Below are positions 55,085-64,000 of a stretch of DNA of 64,000 nucleotides, piece by piece. Positions within the stretch are counted from its first letter, which is position 1, and every line of letters starts with the position of its first letter. Under the pieces are notes generated by a model that was not told the DNA's origin, ran no database searches, and was given only the letters and a program-made list of their open reading frames with translations. The stretch is from Austropuccinia psidii (Eukaryota; Basidiomycota; Pucciniomycetes; Pucciniales; Sphaerophragmiaceae). A program made the position numbers and the translations under genes. The stretch covers positions 43,266,997-43,330,996 of the forward strand of contig JALGQZ010000002.1 in assembly GCA_023105745.1 (NCBI GenBank), given 5' to 3'.

Positions 55085-57560
55085 TTGATAATTTCAATTA
55101 CATATCATAATACAAGGTCACAATATAGAAATATATTGCACCAGAGATCATTATTAGATGTGCAAATAGCATTGAAGCAAGTATTAACTGACATAAGCCC
55201 TCATACTGTGATTCAGTGGAAGAAAATTTCATACCACTTGAGACCCACTCACAGGGAAACACACTAGTGGCACCTTCAGACACAGAAGGGAAGAAGGGAA
55301 AAGGGAAGAGGCACAGTGAAAGCCTCAAATCCAACAAACGGTGGACACCAATTGTCACTGAGAGTACTAGAAAATCACAAAACCTTGCATCCATACAAGG
55401 TAAACCAACCTTGATAACCTGTAAAGGGAAGATTACCATAATTAACCAAGCTGGAATCTCTAAAGGAAAATTTCCTAAAGCAGCTGTGAAATAATTTGTA
55501 CAAGGCACAGTCAAAGGTAGATACCCTAAGAACATAAAGTTTTTGACTTCTTGCAAACACTGATATGTACCCTGTGCACCTCAGGAACAAGCCAGAGGAC
55601 AGACAAGGACTTTTCAGAATACAAAGATCAGGGTCTGGACACCATAGTGGATGGAAGGACACTGAGGCAAATCATACCCATGCTGCCATTCACCTTCCAA
55701 TTCAACAAGAACCACAAGCCATAGGACTGGAAGGATATGGATCAAGTTCTTCAGCTACACAGACTTCTCATATATTTATTCAAATGGAGCATTGACAACA
55801 AGAAGTTCAGCCTAGCTACACACTGGAAAGAACTTGGAGAAGGCTTCCAGAAGATAAGCTCAAGAGAGATACCCTTCAAAGACCTTATGGTAATTGCCAA
55901 AGGATGTAATCCCAATAGGAAGCTGAAACTCCTGGAGGAAAGGGAAGCCAGAATAAGGGAGAATCAAGCCACTATCCAAGCCATAGAGGAACAAATGAAC
56001 CAGACAGAGCATACTCTGATTCCTTCAGGCTCACAAGGAGTAAACCAACAAGACTCCCCAGTGGCTTCAAACCATTTCGGAACAAGCAGATCAGTGACCA
56101 AGAGTCACCATTCTTCACAATCCCAGGTATTTTCCAGGAGAAGACAAGGATCAAAAGGAAAAAACAATAATTCTTTCAACCAGAGGTAGAAAGAGTCAGA
56201 CCCACTAAGCCAGAAGCTTTTGGACTTGGTGAAAGAAGTACACAGGAGCCAGAAATAGTTGTGAATACTTCTGATAGAATCAGTAGCCCTACTAATAAAA
56301 ATATTATCCCCACTTAGAATTAATATTGTGTTGTTAAACCTGAGAGTAACATAAACAGAAATCAACTGTGGTTACAAATGTCCCAATTTTTAAAACAAAC
56401 TCAAGAAAAGTTTGAGAAGATCCATCAAAACAATGTAAGGCTACAAGAAGTTATTACCTTGCAAGAAAAAACCATTCATAATCTTCAAGGGGGGTATGCC
56501 AATATAAGGAAAGCCTCAGAAAAGACCAAAAAAAGGCTAAACCAAGTCTTAGAGGAGCAATACCACTGCAAAAGGGACAGGGAATTTCTGGTTCAATAAA
56601 TGAACAAATTGTTCAGTGTCTGCCAACACATAAAGCCCTAAACACAGGAAAATGTTTTGGATAATCCCCTATACCACCAGGAATACATAAAGCCAGATGT
56701 CTTGTTGGAGAATAAGCCAATATCCCCATCACAATACAAGGATGGAGATAAAATGACTTATTCAGAGAGAGAAGCACTGAAACAACTTCCAGAAGCCTCA
56801 AGCTTGCCAAAACTCTCCGGTGTAGGAGAATATGATCAAATGGAGCTCATTTATTATATTGATGCGCCAAATATACTAGAGTACTGGATTACAGCTAGAC
56901 TTAACACACCACTCAAAGGACATGCTAGTATCTGGTATGCAGAGATGAAAGAAGTCTATGGTGGAAGAGTCATATAATCCAGAAGTACATTAATGGTACC
57001 TGGATATGTCAAAGGACAATGGAAATTGAAAATGACAAATACTCAATGGAAAAAGATCCTTATGAGTGGTGTCTTAAAAATTCTAAAAGACTTGAATCCA
57101 CTGATCCTCATATGAACATTCAAATGAGGAATCACAAACTCTTGACACAAATTCCAGGAGAGCTAGAGCATGCCGTAAAATGCATATTAAACCTGAAATT
57201 AACTCTAGAGACATTTACAACACTGTGCAAGATGTAAGGAAAAGGAAAAATATAGGTAAATATTCCCCATATAAAGGCAACAGTTTCAGAGAGAAGCAAC
57301 CTTTCAGGGTTGAAAGCAAAGAAAAACCCAAAGAAAAAATGGAAGAAGTGACCAAGAAGAAGAACTCTTGTCACAATTATGGGTCAACAGACCACCATGC
57401 TAACAACTGTCCAAAGGCAAAAAGAAAATTTATGCCATTGAAAAATTCACATAGGACAAAACCCAAGAAGAAGAGTCTGAATCTGACTCTATGGGTGATG
57501 CCATCCAAGAAAACTCTGATGATGACCAAGACCCAAAAGAAGACTTCCTGGTAGAGTACC
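55085..57560 (+). pseudogene. ORF1 and gag region of element 4
   Basis: ORF1-like pieces are at 55216-55494, 55565-55795 and 55737-56189 (FKDLMVIAKGCNPNRKLKLL, IRENQATIQAIEEQMNQTEH, SVTKSHHSSQSQVFSRRRQG). The gag frame opens around the end of ORF1 (EVERVRPTKPEAFGLGERST, about 56182) and continues with QMSQFLKQTQEKFEKIHQNN (56378-56599), LPKLSGVGEYDQMELIYYID and WITARLNTPLKGHASIWYAE (to 56977), KDPYEWCLKNSKRLESTDPH and IQMRNHKLLTQIPGELEHAV (57019-57237), then a zinc knuckle CHNYGSTDHHANNC where the second Cys is Tyr. Several stops break it. Confidence 0.8.
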
Positions 57561-57699
57561 AAGAGCAAACCCAGTTGGAAATTTAAGACATACAGTTGGA
57601 AGAAGGATTACCACAAGGCACTTCCAATAAAAACTTGTGCAAAAACCCACAATATAAACAGAAATTCCTAGTCACACCAAATAAAGGAATGGCATAAAT

Positions 57700-57915
57700 T
57701 CATGGGACAGCCACTAATATGAATGTTTGTATTTACAATTCTAAACATCCATTGATAATTGAAAGTGATACACACTGCTCAATAGTGGCCAGAGAATATC
57801 TGGAAAACACTTCAAAAATTGCAAGAAGAAACTCTTGCAAACTAAGGCAAAGAACTTTAAAAGTGCATCAGGAAAGATTAAATAAATTGGGACTATTATC
57901 AAAGAGATGATTATA
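57700..57915 (+). pseudogene. aspartic protease remnant of element 4
   Basis: The frame at 57719-57910 reads NVCIYNSKHPLIIESDTHCS IVAREYL. The retropepsin active-site triplet, normally D-S/T-G, is ESD here, so this protease would not work. It lies between the gag knuckle and RT, the normal Gypsy order. Confidence 0.65.
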
Positions 57916-58156
57916 CCCCACAGGAAAGGTAATATCAGACTCAACATAGAGGTTTTAGTTCTTGAAGCTGTCCACATGCAAGGTTTTTTACTGGGAAAAG
58001 ACTACCAAAGGATGTATGGAATTGATATCTACAATAGTAAAAAAAGGAATATTACCATAGGTACAAAGAAGGAAAAGAAAATTTAACTTTACATATACCA
58101 GTTGTCTAATCAAGACCCCCCTAAAAAATAAAAATTATGTCAAAGAGGGAAAATTC

Positions 58157-58262
58157 AGTTCTAACCTCACTAGTAAACAGAAAACCAGTTTTTTAGTGCT
58201 AACCTCACTAGTAAACAGAAAACCAGGTTTTTAGTGCTAACCTCACTAGTATGCAGAAACTC
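58157..58262. repeat. 38-bp tandem repeat inside pol of element 4
   Basis: CTAACCTCACTAGTAAACAG recurs at 58161, 58199 and 58237 (period 38, about 2.7 copies). It lies between the protease and RT. As 38 is not a multiple of three, each added unit shifts the frame. Confidence 0.95.
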
Positions 58263-59800
58263 AGTTTACTAAAAACCTTGAGGAAAAATAGACCAGATTT
58301 CTTAATAGGGGAAGAACCCTTAGGCAAAATTAGAGGCCATTATATAGAACTATATCTAGATGTGGAAGAACCTTATCCACCCATTCTTATAAGACCCCCA
58401 TACCCAGAAAGTCTGAAAACTAGGAAGGAAATTAAAAAACATGTCAATGAGCTCCTAGATATGTATGTCTTCAGAAAGATAGTACACAATGAAATAGTGG
58501 AAGTAACCACACCTGTCCTTATCACTTGGCATGATGGCAAGTCTAGATAGTGCAGAGACTTTATAGCACTGAGCAATTACACCAAAGCTGACAGGTACCC
58601 TATACCAAGAATAAAATGTGTTCTAGATAAGCTGGAAAAATCCAAATGAATCACCAATATCAATTGTATGAAAGGCTTTCATCAACATGGAGTTAAACCG
58701 AAATTCATGAAGTTACTCAGAATAATATGCAACATAGTTATATATTGATACACCAGGATTCCATTTGGCATCAAAAATGCACCAGAACCCTTTCAAAGGG
58801 TGATGGACACAATATTTCAAAAAGAAATATTGGAAGGCTGGATGTTAGTATATGTTGATGATATCATTATATACTCAGAAAGATGGGAATACCATATGCA
58901 GTACATAGACAGAGTCTCAAGTAAATGCACACCCATCAATCTAAAAATTTCACCTAAGAAGTGTAAAGTTGGTCAAGAAGATCTATTGGAACTGGGACAC
59001 AAAGTCTCAGGCCTTAGTCTGGCCATAGATCAGGACAAATTAGCATAAGTACTGAAAAATCCAGTCCCAAAGAACATCAAAGGGATGTGATCTTTCCTTG
59101 GGTTTGCTAGCTACTACAGCAGCCACATCAAACAGTTTTCCCACATAACTAGCAGCTTATATAAGCTATTTTCAAAAGATTTAGCTTTTGAGATTACCAA
59201 GGAGAGGAGGGATGCACATGAGACAATAAAACATAAATTAATTAATGCACCTGTCCTTATGCTACCTGATTTTGCATTACCATTTGATTTGCACATAGAT
59301 GCAGCTTGCAGCCAATAATTAGGTGCAGCCCTTCACCAAAAGCAAATTGTAGATGGTGAACCTAGGGAAGGGGTTATATGTTATATATCTAGGCAACTAA
59401 AATATTTAGAGCCCAGATATGCAACCTGGACTGAAAATTCATTTTTTTTGGGCTCTAGAAAGCTGGCATTACTATTTGGAGGGTGCAGTCTTTGAATTTT
59501 TTACAGACTGAACTACACTCAAGTCTTTGCTCAAAATTAAGACCACTAATATACACATGTTTAGATGGAAAATAGCATTAAAAGAGTATAGAGGCAATAT
59601 GACCATCATATGAAAGGAGGGAAAAATCCATACTAATGCTGATGGCCTCAGTAGATAGCCATTGGACAATTTCAAAAGAAATCCAGATTATGAACCAGAA
59701 TTAGCTTCCAAGATTCCTATCCATTTTATAGAAATAGATAGGAAGAACTTCAGATTTTCTGGATGGGAACCAGAAAGTGGTACTCCAGATAGAAATTAAT
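58251..59800 (+). pseudogene. reverse transcriptase / RNase H of element 4
   Basis: RT N-terminus at 58251-58550 (IGEEPLGKIRGHYIELYLDV, KKHVNELLDMYVFRKIVHNE, TTPVLITWHDGKSR, then TAG). A stretch with stops reads FIALSNYTKADRYPIPRIK and RIPFGIKNAPEPFQR. The palm at 58800-59048 reads KEILEGWMLVYVDDIIIYSE with catalytic YVDD at 58851-58862, then LELGHKVSGLSLAIDQDKLA. RNase H remnants at about 59280-59660 read LHIDAACSQ, LGAALHQKQIVDGEPREGVI and CYISRQLK. Stops separate all blocks. Confidence 0.85.
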
Positions 59801-59849
59801 GTGGACCAGAGGAGACAGAACCTCTCATATTAGGAATAAGTTCCTCTGA

Positions 59850-60093
59850 GCTTCATAATAAATTTTTCAATTTAGTTATGAAATATTATGCCAAACACAA
59901 ACAGCATAGCATATTGGTGCAAATCCTTCAGAAAAAATTCAGGGGACCAGAACTAGAATGCCAGTTAGACAAACCCTGGTTAAGGGACTATAAGGACAAT
60001 ACATTTTTCCTTATAGATGGACTCATTTATCACAGAGAAAAGCACACTAGTGCTGTGAGGTTTGAATATGAAAAAATGCATAAATATTACTAA
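59850..60093 (+). pseudogene. truncated integrase N-terminus of element 4
   Basis: KYYAKHKQHSILVQILQKKF, LECQLDKPWLRDYKDNTFFL and IDGLIYHREKHTSA form the linker and first half of the integrase zinc-binding domain. Similarity stops at about 60065; the rest of integrase and the 3' LTR are missing, and AT-rich sequence of another repeat follows. Confidence 0.75.
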
Positions 60094-61779
60094 TATTTTA
60101 CTTATTTTACTCTGAATGTCCTAGTTTTACTGAGAAATAATATTGAAAAGAGATTATTATAATTATGGTGTAAAATTGATATCGTTTTGAATAAATATAA
60201 TAATATAATAACATATGAAATAAATAATATAACAAAATTAATATATTTAATGGAAATTTATTATTATTACAAAAAAATAATGAATTTGTAGGGAATTTTT
60301 ATTTAGTAATAAAAACAATTTACAATAATAATATTACCAATATTAATGCTACATGTGAATATAAATTCTATTTATATTAACAAGAGAATTATTAAGAATA
60401 ATGATAAGGATAAAACATTATAAACAGAGAAAAGAACCTACTTTTTACACTTAATATAATAATTTTCAATGATTTTAAGACTAATAATGTAAATATAACT
60501 TATTTAAATTGTATCTACAAATAAAAATAAGAGAAATTACAAATTTTCTTGATTTTGCATGCAATTGAGGATTTTAGAGAGAATTTAACAGAAACAACAA
60601 AATATTGGATTAATAACATCAAAGCTGGTTATTACTACCAGGCTGATCTTTGTGTTTTCATAATATAGTAGCTTTACATATAAAAAATAACAAAATTACC
60701 TTTCAGCTTAATGTTTTAATGTTTTTGATGCATCTGAGGGGGAAATAGAGGAAAAAAAGCTCTATTTAAATCAAAATCCCCCTCCTAGAGACCAGAAGGC
60801 TTCTAGTAGATATGTACCGATGGTATCCACTGGAATTGATTAATATTTTAAGCTTTAGTGATGATTACATAATTATTAAGCTTTCTTATCTCATTATTAT
60901 GCCATTATTTAGAGTTATAACTGTAACTCTAAGATTTCTGAACTCATAGGATTAGAAAAGCTTTAAGCTTTGTGTATTTTATTAGATTTAATCATAATAT
61001 ACTAGTATCCACAAGCTATATCACTTATTGGACTGTTTAACTAAAAATAAAGCTACAGTTAGCAATCATCAAAGATCATTTTTAAGCTTTAACTTTAATA
61101 ATCAATAACTCTTGAGTTATTAACTAAAAACCCATTCAGAGAGTGAATCCTGATAGCTTGGAATTTCCTTAATAAACTAAAAGAAAATTTTATCACATTA
61201 TCAAAACTCTATCTTTGGGGATTTTTCTTGTAACTAATCTTCTCTGTCAAAATTTACTATTTTAGACCTTAAGCCATGATTTTATGGGGTTTTACCTAGA
61301 ATATTATAATTGAAATTGAATCATTCTTCATGCATAAACTAGCAGAATTTGAATATTCAATTGTAAGCTTTAGCCTTGTTCATAGCTTCTTGAATAAATT
61401 TTATATATTTACTCTCAAAGTCATTTAGTGGTTTTTTTTGGCTCAACTGTTTATCATGCATAATTCAAAAGATATGAGCCAAAAACCATTAATATATGCA
61501 CTTATCCTAAAAGTGCATATACCCAGGTTATCTCAGTAAGTATTAGTTTTATAGATATGAAATAAGGACTTGATATATGAAGTTTTTGATAGGGAATCCA
61601 ATGGTGTAGCTCATTCAACATGTTTGTTCATTTTTTTCTGAGATAAGCAAGAATTTATTCCTTTTTATGGCATTTTTACTTATTTTAAGATTATAATTTC
61701 AGTTGTTATTATTAAAATAAGTTTTGTAAAGTTGATTTGTGACCTTTTTGAATATATGGTCATATCTCAAAGTCTCACA
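60094..61779 (-). repeat. probable 3' LTR of element 5
   Basis: On the minus strand the right border reads GGTGGTAGGAAA (purine tract) followed by TGTGAGACTTTGAG, the same arrangement as in elements 1 and 2. The LTR would extend left to about 60100. It is AT-rich, with a GC-richer patch near 60735-60800. No second copy lies in the window, so the left border is not fixed. Confidence 0.5.
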
Positions 61780-62333
61780 TTTCCTACCACCAAAAAAGAT
61801 TGTACCACAATCTTATATAGTCAATTAGGGTATCATCCACTGTCCTACCTCTTCAATAGACTTCATTAGTCTTGAAGCTCAATAATTCCTGCTATTTCTA
61901 TTCTTTAGGTCTTCTTTAATGTCCAAAAACCCCTTGATAGCTTATCAGAATTAGTTATATCTTTCTCCAGTAGCTATTCATATTCTTGAGTTGGGCTTCT
62001 ATACCTTAAAAGTTATTCCCTTTCTTTTTTCTTTCTTAACCTCCTTTCTTTGAGGAATTTTACAATTTTCTTTTATTCTCCTTTTTATAGGAGGGAAATT
62101 TTGAGTGGTGGTTCATTTCTTAGGAGAAAGAATTCCTTATCACTTGCACTGCAAGGTCTTATCAAACTTACAGGAAAAGCTGGGTGTTTGTTCATCAATT
62201 AACCTATCAATTCTAGCTGCACAGCATTAAATCCATGTAGTGCTATTACCATGAGGGGTCCTGCAAATTAATCTTTCCATATCCTTCGGCGCTTGATATT
62301 ATTAAAGCTTATAGACAATACTAAGACCAAGTC
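61780..62333 (-). pseudogene. 3' end of pol of element 5
   Basis: Aligns on the minus strand with 30193-30870 of element 1: the stretch after the purine tract (TTGTACCACAATCTTATATA) and the integrase C-terminus region (AAATTAATCTTTCCATATCC, TTGATATTATTAAAGC matching the FNNIKGPKK codons). It breaks at CCAAGTC|TGTGAGCC, where an element-2-family LTR starts. The frame is lost. Confidence 0.65.
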
Positions 62334-64000
62334 TGTGAGCCTTAGTGGTATTTTTATTTACCCAAAAGACCACAAATAACAAATTATGTTATAATTATAA
62401 ATAAAGAAATTTATTTATATTATAAAAACAAAAAACAAAATACAAATTTGGAGGTTATACATAGATTCATAAATTTCATCATAATATGATATTAAACTCA
62501 CATTGAAATTTAAAATTGTGAAAGCACACTTTTACTTGAAAAAATCAAGTAAAAATAAATTTTCAACAAAAATATTAAATTTAAAATATTTTTGGAAAAA
62601 AGTTAAATAAAATCTACTATACCTTTTTATCCAATGAATAAATTAATGAAAATTATTTTACCATTGCATTCCTCATAAAAAATAAGGTGGGGTCACCTCT
62701 GGGTGAAACTTCTGTAACTCAACTCTAAATAAGGTTAAATTAAGTTTTTAGTATTTTATGTATAAAAATTGAAAATCCTCAAACCCTTAGCTTAATTCAC
62801 ACCACATGTGGTGTTAACCATCAAATTTTGTGTTGAAATTGAGGTGTGGTGTGTAGTTTAGAAGTTATGAGGAATTGAAGAATTTTCAATTGAAATGTGA
62901 AAATGTGCACTTGTATTAAATAAGTGAACTTTGATTTACATATGAGGTGTCAATTATTACAGTTGTGTACTGTAAAAACTAAATTGAATTACATATGTAA
63001 ATTACAAGTATAATACATTATGAGGAATTAAAGCAAAAATAAATTGGAAAGATTAATTTTGGAGGGGGGGAAGGGATCTTGGCTCCAAGGGTGCAAGACT
63101 CCCCTAAATTCCTTGCTCAAAGGCGTGGGAGGTCAAAATTAATGCAAAGTTTCATCACTTTTGGCCTGGTATTGAGTCACAAGGGCTGTGACTCAATTGA
63201 TGATGAGGCTTTGATACCAACCAGGGTAGTTATAACTTTTTCCAAGAGGGTTAAACTACCCTAAAGTTAAAACAGCTTTAACTGGCTCTGATGTATCTTA
63301 CACACATTCTTCTGTGTTTTGAAGGCTTGAAACCAGGTATTACTATAGCAATGGCTGATTTAAGGGTCCAAAATGGCTAAAACCAGCCATTCTTTGGTTC
63401 AATGATGCCATAATTGGCTTTTCTGTTTTCAGAGTGTTTCTCATTACTGAAAAGAGTAAATTTGACTTTTGGAGTAAGAAAATTTGTGGTTATAAAAGAA
63501 TGTCTTCTTTGCACCACTTTTCTCTTCATGTTATAATCTTTTCCTTCTATAATTAGTTTAAACACCGTTAAACCAATCAATAAAAGATTCTAACAAACAT
63601 TTTGAAATAATCTTTAATCTTTTAAACATGTGAAAAAATCATTATACTCCTTTTTACCCTTGAACCACCCCAAAAGTGAATTAAAGCATCTTTCATCACT
63701 GTTAACTTTGTCACTTTGGTTCTAAATTAATTCTGGTCAATTTTGTGTGTGTTTTCTCTTTAATATCATTTTTAAAGAATTTTTTTGTATATTAATTTCT
63801 TTCAGTCCTTTTCAAAATTAATTCCAATTGAAATTGCACTTGAAGAAATTTATCTTGTAGAGTATTTTTGGATAAATTTGTATTGTTGGTGAAACAATAA
63901 ATATTCATAATATTATTTTTTATACTAAAAAATTAGAAACAATGAATATGGTGTGGTTTCTCTCAAAGATTTCAAAATTTACTATTTCAATTAAATTTTA
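62334..64000 (+). repeat. diverged LTR of the element-2 family, cut by the window edge
   Basis: TGTGAGCCTTAGTGGTATTT onward aligns along its whole length with 39313-about 41060, including GGTGGGGTCACCTCTG, CACACCACATGTGGTGTTAA and the TATAAAAG box at about 63491. Identity is clearly lower than between the two element-2 LTRs. Whether an interior follows is outside the window. Confidence 0.85.

Larger units (their letters stand above)
51774..60090 (+). mobile_element. Ty3/Gypsy LTR retrotransposon (element 4), truncated
   Basis: 5' LTR 51774-53187, primer-binding region, leader interrupted by a solo LTR (53338-54740), ORF1/gag (about 55085-57560), protease/RT/RNase H (about 57570-59800), and the start of integrase, where it ends at about 60090. 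No 3' LTR is present. The family differs from elements 1 and 2. The proteins are close to open but carry many stops and frameshifts. Confidence 0.8.

Overview
The window looks like repeat-choked nuclear DNA of a rust fungus (Pucciniales). The evidence is very high A+T with long homopolymer runs, intron-dense host genes with 60-100 nt introns, and transposon proteins (Ty3/Gypsy Gag-Pol, MULE and hAT transposases) whose wording is, from memory, closest to families of the myrtle-rust group (Austropuccinia). The organism call is inference. I could not run a search.

Only two host genes are supported, both on the minus strand. At 1494-4709 is a 16-exon alpha-actinin (two CH domains, short rod, C-terminal EF-hand-like region). 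A possible 5' exon lies at 5655-5834. At 47464-48496 is a 4-exon protein of the Alr4036-type pyridoxamine 5'-phosphate oxidase / FMN-binding family. In both, hand-built exon models give a total length divisible by three and keep the frame across every junction.

The rest is layered mobile DNA. About 9.8-25.2 kb holds three MULE copies. Copy C (about 9850-13255, minus) is heavily decayed. Copy B (13272-about 25170, plus) is decayed and split in two. Copy A (17312-21612, minus) is the best preserved. Copy B is split by a 9.7-kb element (14060-23753) with long terminal inverted repeats beginning CACCATG and an apparent 3-bp target duplication. Copy A sits inside that element. The MULEs carry, after the transposase and AT-hook-like linker, an OTU-like cysteine-protease segment with a GDGNC motif.

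28.3-46.8 kb is a minus-strand Gypsy element (element 1) with a decayed gag-pol. Its right-hand LTR is interrupted by an 8.4-kb insertion containing a much younger plus-strand element (element 2, 39313-46366). Element 2 has 1.83-kb LTRs and an intact Gag, but its pol has been reduced to three short, re-ordered fragments, so it looks like a Gag-only non-autonomous derivative. A second reading frame (ORF1), spliced to a 5' exon, overlaps the N-terminal part of the Gag frame and ends in an ATGA overlap with an internal Gag ATG. This is the most interesting structure I see.

48.8-51.0 kb is a decayed hAT transposase close to the 5' end of the oxidase gene. 51.8-60.1 kb is a third Gypsy element (element 4, plus) with a solo LTR of its own family inserted in its leader. 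60.1-62.3 kb is the 3' end of another minus-strand Gypsy element (element 5), cut by a diverged element-2-family LTR (62334 to the window edge). No tRNA, rRNA or CRISPR was seen.
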